From Chara braunii (taxonomy: Eukaryota; Streptophyta; Charophyceae; Charales; Characeae): a DNA stretch of 64,000 nucleotides. Under the pieces are notes generated by a model, which did not search any database, had not been told where the DNA came from, and worked only from the letters and a program-made list of their open reading frames with translations. The DNA is taken from positions 1,184,727 to 1,248,726 of the forward strand of contig BFEA01000354.1 in NCBI GenBank assembly GCA_003427395.1, given 5' to 3'. The position numbers and the translations under genes were made by a program. Positions 53,004 to 63,611 of this stretch are shown here, piece after piece; positions within the stretch are counted from its first letter, which is position 1, and the number at the start of each line of letters is the position of its first letter.

Positions 53004-53475
53004 TGTCGAGCGCATCGGCCCTCGCGTGAAAACGAGGGCCCTCCCGGCCATGTCACGCAGGAGTTTACCTATTACATAAATTCAAGAGACAACTTAGGAA
53101 CGACGCATAACATTTCCGCGAACCGTCGAGACGGACGCGATTGTATCGCTCCTTCGCCGCTCTAGCCAGGTGCGCCAGCTGTACATCCCGCGGTCCTCTA
53201 CGATAGGACAGGTTCTCGCGGGGCATAAGCTTGCATCCCTAAGGGGCTGTCACCACCCTTAGGGGCGTATCCCTACCGAGCTACTGACCCACGTGCGAAG
53301 GTTTTTAAATGCAATCGCAGAGATAGATCAGCCGAGGGCGTTTGTCCATCTCGCTGCAGTATAGGAAATGTTTAGCTAACGCCGAATGAACTCGAACGTC
53401 GTTCGTTCCCTGGGGCGCTGATCTCCCAAGTACGAAGCGTACGTTGGTCGACTAGAACAGTCTCAACCAATCGTG
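53004..53475 (-). mobile_element. Minus-strand LTR terminal block
   Basis: Starts at the plus strand with TGTCGAGCGCATCGGCC, the reverse complement of the LTR end. It continues with 'ccggccatgtcacgcaggag', the perfect CCCTAAGG/CCTTAGGG hairpin (53,237-53,264), 'gggcgtatccctaccgagctactgaccc', and 'gagggcgtttgtccat'. In this version the GTAAGT site of plus copies is replaced by 'gatgcaagcttatgccc'. Close to the 24,865-25,330 copy. Confidence 0.65.
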
Positions 53476-53479
53476 AAAA

Positions 53480-54175
53480 CAATCCTTAGTCCCTAGCAAT
53501 CAAACAACAAAATCCTCATATCTTAAAACAAAATCACACAATCCAAAATATTAACTTGATGAGCTGACTTGCCAAAGTGTTTCTTTTCAACCTGTATGAC
53601 TTAAGAACTTTTTATATTGTCACTCCAAAATTATTAATTAAAGAAATAAATTGAGACTGATCTTCCTATCATGGCTACCGAAACTTGTCATGAATTACTT
53701 TTGTAAGTAAATACCACTGCTACCATGCAGATCAACAAATGATTTGATTCCTGGTCAATGTTTGAACTCTCGGTCCGACCACACTTTCGTATCATACACA
53801 ACTACTTGGAGGAGCGAATAAAATTTTGTTGGTCGCTTTCTCCTCCTGGACAATAATTACTCTTTCTGTTCGACGAATGATGGAATATCCATCTTCATTC
53901 AGGTTACTCCACAAAATTGTTAAACCTCCCATTGTTTTCGTCATAAATATTATGATCACCGATTTTCTCAGACGCCTTTTCTTCTGACCCGTACTTCTTA
54001 TGGCACGCCCGTCCACGTCGAGAGTATCTAAATACACTCCGTCGGACTAGTAGGACACGAACTGGGCTGCTTGTGGCACCAATTTCCCATGCGTCAGTAA
54101 CTCCTAAAACGGCCACCAAAATATTTGTTATAGCAGTTTCTTGTTACGCGAGGCACCAAGAACTTAAAGTCCTTT
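53480..54175. other. Spacer without recognisable gene
   Basis: AT-leaning sequence that may be the inner part of the minus-strand LTR. No landmark aligns with confidence. Confidence 0.3.
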
Positions 54176-54179
54176 CGTG

Positions 54180-55130
54180 AAGATGCTCTTATCCATTCCC
54201 CTAGGAGGTGGTCTGGGATACCCCTTGTCCTCGCCCGAGTGAATCTCGAAACTCAGAAGTCGGGCTGGCTCCTCTGCAACAGCATGGTACCCCCCCGCAA
54301 AGCGGTCCGCTCTGAGTCGATAACAGGGCCGACCCCTAAGGCAACGAACCCCCGCCCCAGATGCGTCCTAAGAAAAAGGAAAAACATCTACACAATAGGC
54401 TAGCTGGATTCTTGTCACCTGACGTCAAGAGCAACTTAGACGAAGGAAAGAAAATTATAAGAAAAGAGTCATTCAGACAGACAGGCGTAGATAGAAAGAG
54501 TCATTCGGGAAAGAAAATGGGTGACCTTGGGATCAGGTCCAAGTTCAATTGCATTCCTTTTCTTTATGCTCGCTTCATTCTCGTCGTCTTCTTTTCCTTT
54601 TAGTTTACACGCCCTCACAAGTAAAGAGGTGAAAAAACAACCATTCTTTCACCATCATCACCCTCATCCATCTCAGCCCACATGTCGTACGTGCAATCAA
54701 AATCAGACCACAAATGAACCACTATACAAATCCCTTGCCATCGTCAGACTCTCTGTCATACATGCAAACACACATTCTCTTTCCTTTCCAATGAACGTTT
54801 AAAGGACCAAGGTCAAGCAAGTGTGGGTTCACACAGGTGTGAAGGGAACTGAGTTGGGTCAACTGACCTTGAGTGAAGTTTGAACGGTGCACTCAAGAAA
54901 AATCGTATAGAATTATGTTCTCTTGACGAGAAGGTTGTTGCACCCAGTTGTCACGAAAGTGATCGACACCATTCTCTTGTGACGACCGCCTGCCAGAGCA
55001 CCCTATCAGCACACAATCACTACCCAATGATCAGGCGGCATTACCCTGTTACCACCACTTGGCTTCAAGCCACAATGTCTCTGCGACGTCACGCTCTCGT
55101 TACTTCAAAATGAAACACCGCTTGACGCAC
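54180..55130 (-). repeat. Dispersed repeat, minus copy (pairs with 30,170-31,290)
   Basis: Reverse-complement match to the 30-31 kb repeat: 'aggaggtggtctgggatacccc', 'caacagcatggtacccc', 'caagtgtgggttcacacaggtgtgaa', 'gaccttgagtga'. Divergence is moderate with small indels. Confidence 0.6.
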
Positions 55131-55739
55131 CTCCTCTGTGTCAACGCCCCACCTCTACTCAGTGCAAAACAAATACTGCTGTTGTCGGTGCGAATACCCT
55201 TATAAGGGTATCCGCCCTGTTTTTTGTATGCGACAGAAGATAGGCTTGGTTTAAAGTTTAAATATTTCACGCGAGGCGAGGATGTGTCTGTGGTTTACGA
55301 TTAGGATAAATGGTTGACGAGAGTAGAGAGTGGGTGGGCGCGCAGGTTGAGGCGCGCGTGGTCCTTTTATTTTTGATTGATGATTGTGAAAGTTGGCGTA
55401 GTTATCAACCAGATATTTATTTATTTATGATTAAACTAGGATTAAAGGATATATTTTTGTTCCTTGGTACGTTTAACCAAGACAGGCGCACGTGTGTGGA
55501 GATCGGCCTCGACTAAGGTGCGATTTTCGTGTGGTAAATAGAGTTCGCAAGGGATAGAACACGCGCCTGACGTCCATGTGGTAGAGGTGGGAGCTTGACG
55601 GGCGTAGAGAGTTGACGGCAAGGCATGGCCCTTCATGGCTTAGGGGCGTGCGGTGTCGCAGGTTGGCGACGCAACAACCCCGGGTTCACTACCTTAATTT
55701 TCGCCTTTACTTGGTGATTGAGTTCAAGACCCGCAGTGA

Positions 55740-55895
55740 GGTTGACGGGTCTGGCTCAGTGGGTATACCATTGAGCCGTTGGAATACAGACCGGTGCTTG
55801 ATTCCAGATGAAGGGACCCGCCGTGGGGGCACCACCCACCAGCCTTGAGTCTACCGTGAGAGGTTCGAGTGTGAGCATGCCCCGCTGGGACCCGT
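55740..55895 (+). other. tRNA-like module inside LTR copy 3
   Basis: TGGCTCAGTGGG (55,752-55,763) is a perfect A box. CTTGATTCC near 55,798 is a weak B box about 46 nt on. Downstream 'cacccaccagccttgagtct' and 'gtgtgagcatgccccgctggga' are shared with 43,707-43,775 and, inverted, with 40,240-40,355. Confidence 0.4.
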
Positions 55896-57629
55896 AAGTA
55901 GGTAAACAGGGCCCAGTTCAGTCGGTCAGGGGTACAAGGGGGCGGGCCTGGCAGCGCTGCGGAGCAACAGGCTGAGTGATAGCGCAGAGGGTGACGGGCA
56001 CTAGGATAGCAAGGTGAGGCAGGGAGTGATAGGCGGAGGGCGAGGAGTGTAAGCCGGGGCAGGGAGCGGAGCCTGGCAGTGTAGGAGGAAGCGACGAACG
56101 GGCTGGCGGACAAGGAGATCCGCGGGAAGTTAGACGGACAGCGAAGCCAACGAGAAAACAGCAATGAATCGAGTGAGCGGAGTTAAGTGTGAGAGTGGTA
56201 GGGGGAAAATAGAATGTGAGTGAACCTAGACGTGAAGACAGGCGCGGTGCATATGAGACAGAGATGGCGGAGAGAGGAGTCAGGCGCGGGCAAGGAGACG
56301 TGACTCTCTCGATTCTGAGCGGAATCAAGAGAGAAAAGATGCGATTCCAGGGTTTTCACCCCCGACGAATTGAACGGTAATGAAGGATTTAGTGGTAGAT
56401 TAAGAGAATAGGAGGTTAGTGAAGAAAAGGTGTGCGTGGAGATAGCGATGGAGATAGAGAAGATGGAGGGGAAAAAGCGTATCTCATCCGATTGTGGACG
56501 GATTTGGGCCAGGGAGGTCTCGAATCGGATGTTTTCGGTTATGGCGATTTGATTGGTAAGGTTAGTTTGACCAATAGATTAGTAAAATTAGAGTTAGTAG
56601 AGAAAGTAGGTGCACGGAGAGATGGTGGAGAAGGAAGGGAATGGAGAATGAAAGTGAGATAAGTCGGTCATTTCTTGACCGTTTCTAGCGATTCAAGATG
56701 CTGAATAGAGGGTTTGGAATGGGGCGAACGCGATGGTGAAGTCGGAACGGCGAATGGCGGAGTGTAGTGGGAGATAGGATAAAATGTGGTTGCGTGGAGA
56801 GTGTCGAGGAGAGTGGAGATGACGAGTGAAAGTTAGTCGGTATTAGAGGAGGGATCAAGTGAGGGGAGTGGTATTTTGGGGTTCTGGTGACGAGCGAATC
56901 TGGTGGTAAACCCGGATTTTAGGATCGGTGGGTGAGGTTAGTGTGGCAGGTATTAGAGGCTGACCCCGGGGGAGAGTTTCGGGAAAGAACTGTATCTGTC
57001 CGTGTATAGGGGAAGGTTCATTCCCGTTTTTCCTATGTTAGAAGGAACGGACTGTGGCCTATCGTGATGTGCTTCAGCCCAGTACTACAACCACTTCCGT
57101 TGAGATCGCCGTGATTGAGGATTACTCGCCATCGAGAACGTGCTCGCTCTGCTATTGCTGGTTTCTTACCAAGTTCGGCATCAGCGTTTTCGACGCTCAC
57201 CTATGCGTGGGAATGCGGACTGATCATCGAGGTCGGGTAATCCGGGCTTGGCCAGGTGAACTTGCTGCTCCTGACTATAGTACGTCTGTCTGGTGGTATT
57301 GATCTTGGCATTTGCATTTAGTCAGCATGGACCATAGTGGGGGTCATCGTGATCACCACCAGTGTCGTACTTTCAATTCCGACTGTGACTGTAGCTCAGG
57401 CTCTTCGTCTTAGTTATGACTGTGGTCCGTATCAATAACGCTTGGATGTACAAAGCCATATAGGCGATCTGATACATCTGGGAGAAAGGAAGAGGAGTCG
57501 AGGCACGTACCTGGTTCTTATTGCGGTCTACGGGGACAGTAGCCTGTGACCTGGGTGTTCTGCGGTATTGTTAGCCTGCAGAATCAGCATCTGCAGGCGG
57601 TGTGACTGCTATGGTTGGGGGTAACTCCG

Positions 57630-57970
57630 CGAAGGAAGGTTGCTGTTGTTATTGTTGTTGCCGCTGGCTGCTGTTGAGTATTGTCGGCTGCTACTAACTG
57701 TTGCTGACTGCTGCCGGCCACAACTGTGTATTGCAGCTGTCGCCATGGTTGAATGTGCGCGAGTCATTGCCTATTGTTGGTTGTCGGGTACTGCGCGCAT
57801 ACTGCTTCTGCTGTTTGCTGCGTCTGGACACGGACTACCACTGCTACTGGCTACCGCATATTGTGCTCAAGTTGTTGCGGCTGCGGGCTGGGCACGGACT
57901 GCTACTGTTGTTGTTGGCCACCGCTGGTGACTGCTGCTATTGCCATTGACCGCCGCTGAGTACTGCTGCT
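57630..57970 (+). repeat. Degenerate CTG/TTG trinucleotide stretch
   Basis: Low-complexity GCTGCTGTTG-type sequence. Corresponding stretches occur in the other LTR copies (14,400-14,540, 45,940-46,020) and inverted at 37,500-38,400. The Leu/Val/Ala-rich frames are artefacts. Confidence 0.6.
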
Positions 57971-58147
57971 GCGTTTAAAGACGGATACAGGCCGTGGTGC
58001 AGCAACGATTGGGCTAAATGGAGGTGCTGGGATTCATAGGAATGATCAGACTGGACAAGTAGGGGGTTAGTGTTGCGGATTGGGAGGTCGTCGGGTGATT
58101 GATTTCGGCAGTTTGACTTCAGAAGATGGCCAAGCTGCTACTATTTG

Positions 58148-58414
58148 ACCATCATTGCGGGGCCCTTAGGCGAGTGAAGGTATCAAGGCCCTCTCCTGAG
58201 AGTTGAGTTTGTCCCTCTCTTGTATCCCGAGCGTCTCAAAACCCCTTATCTTTTGCCCTTCTTACTCTTAAGTCTAGTCTCGATCTGAGAGGAAGGCGGC
58301 AGGCGGGATTGCAACCCGTAGGACCGCAGCAAGACTCTGTAGGGAGTTAGCCCACCGATTGTGGGAGCTCTGTCGGAACCTAGGCGAGGTTCTGGAGGCA
58401 GGGAACTGACAGGT
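58148..58414 (+). repeat. LTR block with GACTC hairpin, copy 3
   Basis: Same landmarks as at 14,700 and 46,280. Here the hairpin is GACTC / 'gagtt' (G-T at one pair), and the end reads 'ggcagggaactgacag' followed by GTATAT. Confidence 0.5.
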
Positions 58415-58669
58415 ATATCTTTTTTTGTCTATATGACCCCACTATACCTTTGTTTGTTTATCTCCCCTTAGTTTGGTTGATGTGTGCGTGAGATTGCCCC
58501 TATGATTCTTGTTTTCTCTTCAGGACATAACGAGACTAAGTAAAGGAATGCATGTAAAATGTCAGTTTCGACTTCATTCTCTGACTGAAAGCAGATTGTG
58601 AGGTTGCATCTGGGGGAAGGATGGGAGGAAGGCAGTATTGCATGTTTGACTGGGTCAACCAGAGGCTGG

Positions 58670-59330
58670 ACCAGTTCCATAAGTTTGGGAAAACCTAGTG
58701 CTGTGTTTTTTTTTTGGATTGTGTGGAGAGTCAGTCAAATTCATAAGTTTGGGTAGTTTGGCTGCTCTGACTTGTGAGGGCTGTTGGCGGTTGACTTTTC
58801 AGGAGCCAGTCAAATCCATAAGTTTGGGTAGTCTGGCGGTCTTGTTTACGTTGGGTTATCGATTTCTTTTTGCCTTGGCTTTGAGAGAAATGAACCAGGC
58901 TGAGGATCAAGACATGTTCCATAAGTTTGGGTGGTCTTGGTCCAACGCCTCGCACATGCTGGAACCAGAAGGTTATAACTTGGTTGTACTTCACTATTAT
59001 TTTATCTATGAACAGGCTAGTCAGACAGGGTTCCATAAGTTTGGGTGGTCTGACTATAGCTTATCACCAACTGAAGAGAGTACTAATTAAGAATAAAGTT
59101 GTGGCAGGAAGGAGCAGACTGAGTCTTGAGCTAAAGATGATCGGCTCAGTTATATGTTACGTCAAAAGACTAAGTGCAGATAATTATATAAATCTTGGAT
59201 ACTTAAACAGTTCAGGGCGACTAGGGTGGCCTAGTCACATGCCCAAAGAAGAGAAAAGTTGTTGTGCTCTGTGTTTGTGTATACTCCATGGCTGAGCTAG
59301 ACATGTTCCATAAGTTTGGGTGGTCTAGCT
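58670..59330 (+). repeat. CATAAGTTTGGG hairpin array, copy 3
   Basis: Six or seven loops. The first (58,675-58,690) has lost its stem. Others: AGTCAAA/TTTGGCT with G-T (58,733-58,763), GCCAG/CTGGC (58,805-58,837), GGATCAAGAC/GTCTTGGTCC, ten pairs with one G-T (58,904-58,943), TAGTCAGAC/GTCTGACTA (59,018-59,056) and AGCTAGAC/GTCTAGCT (59,295-59,330). The 'gaggaggt' hairpin of copies 1 and 2 is absent, so unit number varies. Confidence 0.8.
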
Positions 59331-60744
59331 TTATGCCCTATGTAAGCTGGGGGTAAAGGGATAAATCATTGAAAGACTACGAACTATTGTTTGTCCAGAT
59401 TGACCTGGAGATGGTGAGAGTACTTACCTTTGTGGCTTGGCCTGCATGTGACTGAGTGAGGCTACCACTTAGTTTGAGTTCCAGGTTGATAGGTAGTTGC
59501 TTTAGTTATTCGCCACGTGCTAGAGTCATAGGAGTTAGTTTCAATTCCTGCATTTTTTTAGCTAAGTTTTTTTTCTTAGGTCAATTTCTGCATTTTCTGG
59601 GATCTTTTGTTATACTTGGCCTTGTATAAATCTTGGTAAGCCACTTTCTCTACGGGAAGCGCTGCCAAAATTTCTACAAAACCAAGGAGTTAGTCAAACT
59701 TTGTTTTTTTCAGGGTCTAACTTTTTTGACTTTTTGGCTTAGTAAAAATCTGGAACAGCTCCTTTTCTAAAGGGAGTGTTACCCAATTTTTTGTTAATTC
59801 AGGGAGTTAGACAAAATTAAACTTTGAAAAGTCAAAGTCACTGTAGATTCTGAACTTAGCTTTGTATAATTTCTGGAAATACATTTTTCCTACGGGAAGC
59901 GTTGTCGAAATTTTATTAGTTTAGAGGAGTTAGATAATATTTTGACAAGTGGCGATTCTTGCAATCCACTCTATATAGAGGAGACTCTGCCAGGTTCTAC
60001 CTTTCTTTGGGTACTTGCTTAGAGGCAAACCTAGGCTTAGTTTGTAGAAGGGTCTTGGGTGAGAGTGTGTTATGGTGTTGTATTCTTCATACACTTATGA
60101 CCTTAGCTTGGAGATTTGTCTGTTTTGTGTTACAGGTCTTCTTGATCGATTGATTCAGGATTTGGGCTAGATTCAGCTTAATCCTACAACGATCATCTTC
60201 TGTTATCACTGATAACAGGTCGGTTGCCGATTCGTCGGTTTACGACTCAACTCTAATCCACTCTTGCCACTCAACCTAAAGGCTTTAGCCTTGTGATTTG
60301 AATTGTTTTGTTGTGTTTTCACCCGGACTTTATTTTGAATGACCATTTAAAGAAAAGTACTGAGCATTTTATTTTGAGGAGTTGCACAAGAGTGAGGCTT
60401 GTATGACTAAAAGCAAGGGGTGTGAGTGCAGAGAATGGTTGAAGTTGACCCCATGTAGTGCATGGACTTTTTTGTTGGATCTTTGATGTGATTGCAGGTA
60501 TGTTTGGTGATTCGGACTTTGGATTTGACTGCTGCGTTCACATGCATATGTATATGGTTGAGAGGAGGCTCACTGTGACTGTGAGAAGTAATCGTCCTAT
60601 ATTAATAACCTTATTTACATATGTATATACTTATGACTTGATTGTTTCGCGCAACCTACTGGGACCACGCGTAAGGGTTAAACAGATCGTGTGGTTGAGA
60701 GAAGAGGGAGATCCCCTGTTATCCTTTGCTTTTTAAATTTCTAT

Positions 60745-61115
60745 GGTTGGACGTTGTAGTCCGTGGCAGTCGTCAAAGTCAAAACCCTTGACTTCTCCCC
60801 AGACCCTAGATGATGGAGCTGGTCTCCAGGGCAATAAGAGACGATTGTCACCACATGTATGAACCTGTGTACCACCCACTCTCCGCAGGGTGCAGAAGCG
60901 GGTGTGGTTCTCAACCGCACTTGGTGGTTGTCCAGCGTCGAGAGATTAACCCTCAAGGCGCGTGTCAGCCGACACTTGAGTGTCGAATGCGACCCTCGGG
61001 ATTAACGAGGACAGCATGAGTATGGGTACTGCATAGTACGCCATCATTGCGATCGTTTGTGTACGTATGCATTGCGAGTCGATATGAGTTAGCCCTGCGT
61101 CCTCGCGATTTATAC
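60745..61115 (+). repeat. LTR distal block, copy 3
   Basis: Same order as 16,815-17,180. The AACCGC/GCGGTT stem is here AACCGC/GTGGTT (60,913 onward), with the changed base still able to pair as G-T. Confidence 0.6.
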
Positions 61116-61399
61116 TGAGTCTCGTGCATGACGCCTATCTGATTTCCGCGTCAGAAAGTTATGGGATGGCTACTAAGGGACGAGGAGGGTTGTCGCGATG
61201 TTTGTTTTGTGGCGTTCTGTATTTGTATATGTACGTGTGTATGTGTGTGTGTTTTTGTTTTTATGTGCTTAGAGTGGTGTGCGCGTGGTGTGTGGGATGC
61301 GTCCTAGTCGACCGACGACGAGTCGCGCTTGGGACTTCAGCCCCCCAAGATGCAGATTCGCGTGCGGGTTCGATAGAGGCGTAATACCGCGTGTACCCC

Positions 61400-61725
61400 C
61401 TATGCTACAGTGAACGAGAAACGCCCTCGGCTGGTCCACCTCTACGATTGCAGCTGATCAGCTTTCGTACTATGGACTGGTAGCTCGGCGAGGATACGCC
61501 CACCGAAGGGAGGTGACAGCTCCCGTAAGGTGGAGGTAAGTCGTGCCTCGCGTAGGCCCCATCCTGTCGTAGGGACTCGCGAGAGGTATGGCTGGCACAC
61601 TCGACCGGAGCGGCTTGCGGAAGCTCCATGTATATTCGCGACGAGGATTTAAACCAACTCCTGCGTGACGCGGCCAGAAGGGTCCCGCGCTGCCCTTGTG
61701 CGGTGCCGGACCGATGTGCTCGACA
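61400..61725 (+). repeat. LTR terminal block, copy 3
   Basis: CCACC/GGTGG (61,500-61,533) enclosing GGGAG/CTCCC (61,508-61,524) around GGTGACA, then AG|GTAAGT at 61,534-61,541, 'cccatcctgtcgtagggact', 'cctgcgtgacgcggcc' and CGACA at the end. Confidence 0.7.
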
Positions 61726-61744
61726 CCGTTATTGTCGTGAAAAT

Positions 61745-62146
61745 GGTGCCGTCGCTGCAAAAATCCGATACTGATGCCGTAAAAAAATCCGGCAGCGCTT
61801 CCGCACTACCACCATTGAAACCGAAGCCGCCACCACAAAAATCCAGCAGCGTTTCTACACCACCGCTGAAAAAAACAGAACCGCCGCCGCAAAATCCAGC
61901 AGCGCTTCCGCCCCGCTGCCGTAAAAACCCGCGTCGCCGTCGCAGAATTTCGGCAGCACTTTCGTACCGCTGTCGTAAAAATCCACGTTGCCGCCGCAGA
62001 ATTTCGGTAGCACTTCCGTACCTTTGCCGTAAAAAGTTGCGTTGCCGCCGTAAAATTTAGGCAACACTTCCGTACCACCGCTGTAAAAAATCCGTGCCAC
62101 CGCCGCAAAATTTCTGCAGCACTTCCGTACCGCTGACGTAAAAAAA
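61745..62146 (+). repeat. About 52-bp minisatellite, 7-8 units
   Basis: Units of the form 'gccgccgcagaatttcggc' + 'agcacttccgtaccgctgcc' + 'gtaaaaatcc', diverging toward the start. In reverse complement the unit resembles the GGAAGCGCTGCC-AAATTT motif of the LTRs. The Pro/Arg-rich 131-codon frame is a product of the repeat. Confidence 0.75.
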
Positions 62147-62199
62147 CAGGCCAAAATTAGTAAAATTTGGGCCCCATGCCCAAATTTCACTGTGCCGTA

Positions 62200-63270
62200 C
62201 GTAATCCCGCAGCGCCACTGCGTCTGTCCCGTGAGACCAACACCAGCCAGAGGGAGGGGAGCAGAGCGCTCCCTGCCTTAGCTATGGCTGCCCAAATCTC
62301 CTCCTTGCGCTCCTCTGCAGACCTCCAGCCTCTCCTCACGTTGCCTCAGGCAGCAACTCCAGCAGCCAGCTACACTCAAGTGTGCCCGTCACACACTGGC
62401 ATCACGAGTGCATTGTGTGGCAGCTGGGGGGCAGCTGCCTGTTTTATATTGGCTGAGGAGGGTTGGACATCACTCCAGCCCCCAGGCAAAATCGTGGGCT
62501 CAATGTGAGCCCTTGATCTGGCCAGGATCCAGGGTTGACTGTGGCCGCACCACAGCCACAGCCTTCATGTGGGACAGTTTCTTTAACTGCCCTTATTTTA
62601 TTTTTCTTTTTTTTTTCCCCAGCTATCTCGGAATCTCACGAGATAGTTGGGCTTCTGCCATTTCTAAATCTGTTTTTCTTTTATTTTTCTGATAAGGGGT
62701 TGAAGAGATACAACCCCTTACAATTTGATGTATCTGGACCGTTTTCCCAGGGCAGATACATCGGGGAAAAGGCTGTACCTAGCCTTTTCCTTAGTGGCCC
62801 TTCAATTTCCAGGCTCCCTTAAAAAACGGGAGCCTGACAGTTACCTCTGCCAGCTTCTGCCAGAGGTAGCACCATGTGAGGATAAGTGTCCTCATTTAAA
62901 ATAAAGAAAAGAAAAGAAAAAAAACTAACTTTCTAATTTTTACTGCACCTGGCTTCTTCCTTGGCCAGGTGCATGCTGTTGCATGCAACAACCCTCCTCT
63001 TTTTGCTCTGCCCTCCCCTGAAAACGAGGAGGGCAGTTGTCAGTTTGGGAGGAGTAGGACCTCCTCCTCCCAACTCTCACGTTCCTCCCTCTTTTTTCCT
63101 CCCAACGAACTCCCGCAACCTCATTCCCACGCACGCATCATGAGCCGCCAGATTTCAGATCTCGCGGCCACGAATATTCGTGGTTTTTTAGTAGGGAGTT
63201 GATGCTGCTCCCATACAGTCGAAAAGACTGTACTTTTGTCCCACGAGGTAAGTTGCCTCGTTTTGCTTTG

Positions 63271-63309
<39 letters not shown>

Positions 63310-63460
63310 GTTTTTAGTTTTTCTTCGTTTTCCTGTCTGGTTGAGCCTCAACGGCTACGAACGGGGGAGGTGGGGAGAAAACCAAACAAAAACTTGTTAA
63401 AAAAATTTACAACTAATGCCAAAATGGGTTTCTGTATACCCCCATAATCTGGGGGTAGAT
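62200..63460 (+). repeat. Tiled hairpins, about 16 stems in 0.9 kb
   Basis: Perfect or near-perfect stems stand side by side: CTGTGGC/GCCACAG (62,539-62,561), CTATCTCG/CGAGATAG (62,623-62,646), TAAGGGGTTG/CAACCCCTTA (62,693-62,720), GATGTATCTG/CAGATACATC (62,727-62,762), GGAAAAGGCT/AGCCTTTTCC (62,765-62,790), AGGCTCCC/GGGAGCCT (62,811-62,835), TACCTCTG/CAGAGGTA (62,842-62,868), TGAGGA/TCCTCA (62,877-62,894), GCACCTGGC/GCCAGGTGC (62,945-62,972), CTGCCCTCC/GGAGGGCAG (63,008-63,036), TTGGGAGGAG/CTCCTCCCAA (63,045-63,073), CCACGAAT/ATTCGTGG (63,168-63,183), GGGAG/CTCCC (63,194-63,212), CAGTC/GACTG (63,216-63,230), ACGAGG/CCTCGT and TACCCCC/GGGGGTA (63,437-63,457). A hammerhead core follows directly. 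No coding frame. Confidence 0.8.
63272..63306. repeat. Poly(T) tract
   Basis: 35 T residues within the tiled-hairpin region. Could be a reverse-oriented poly(A) tail or slippage product. Confidence 0.95.
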
Positions 63461-63479
63461 TCATTCAATTTTGCTCATC

Positions 63480-63537
63480 CCAGACTGTCGGGGTTCAACC
63501 TCCTGATGAGTCGGTGCAACCCGATGAAACAACTTGG
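63480..63537 (+). ncRNA. Probable type III hammerhead ribozyme
   Basis: All conserved core parts are present in order. GTC cleavage triplet (63,487-63,489); stem I GGGGT/ACCTC with one G-T pair and a 3-nt loop (63,490-63,502); CTGATGA (63,503-63,509); stem II GTCGG/CCGAT with a 6-nt loop (63,510-63,525); GAAA (63,526-63,529). Helix III closes the unit: ACA against TGT next to the core, a 2x2 internal loop, then TTGG against CCAG. The predicted self-cleavage is after C63,489. Loops I and II closed with helix III open defines type III, the form used by plant retrozymes and viroid-like RNAs. The fold is read by eye. The motif ends about 45 bp before an adapter-joined chimera, so any downstream partner is lost. 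Confidence 0.6.
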
Positions 63538-63555
63538 CACAGTCCCTATCCCCCC

Positions 63556-63583
63556 CTTCTCTCTCTCTCTCTCTCTCTCTCTC
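63556..63583. repeat. Short pyrimidine/(CT)n tract
   Basis: CCCCCC followed by about 12 CT units, running directly into adapter sequence. Confidence 0.9.
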
Positions 63584-63611
63584 TACACATCTAGATGTGT
63601 ATAAGAGACAG
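63584..63611. other. Nextera mosaic-end adapter (partial junction)
   Basis: AGATGTGTATAAGAGACAG (63,593-63,611) is the exact 19-bp Tn5/Nextera mosaic end, preceded by nine bases of the opposite copy (TACACATCT). This is library DNA, not genome, and marks an artificial join. Confidence 0.97.

Larger units (their letters stand above)
55183..61725 (+). mobile_element. Very long LTR, copy 3 (probable solo LTR)
   Basis: Begins TGTCGG at 55,183, with the perfect 18-bp palindrome ATACCCTTA/TAAGGGTAT at 55,194-55,211, and ends GTGCTCGACA at 61,725. The blocks appear in the same order as in copies 1 and 2. Total about 6.5 kb. 61,726 onward is not a primer-binding site. The same start module ('gcgaggatgtgtctgtggtt', 'ggttgacgagagtagagagtgggtgggcgcg') occurs at 42,910-43,000, supporting the boundary. 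Open frames within it are not recognised. Confidence 0.6.

Noticed and set aside
61665-62060. 131-codon Pro/Arg/Ser-rich frame
   Set aside because: Entirely a product of the 52-bp minisatellite.
62690-62725. Second hammerhead core (CTGATAA with a GGGGTTG/CAACCCC helix)
   Set aside because: The essential G of CTGATGA is A and no GAAA follows the helix.
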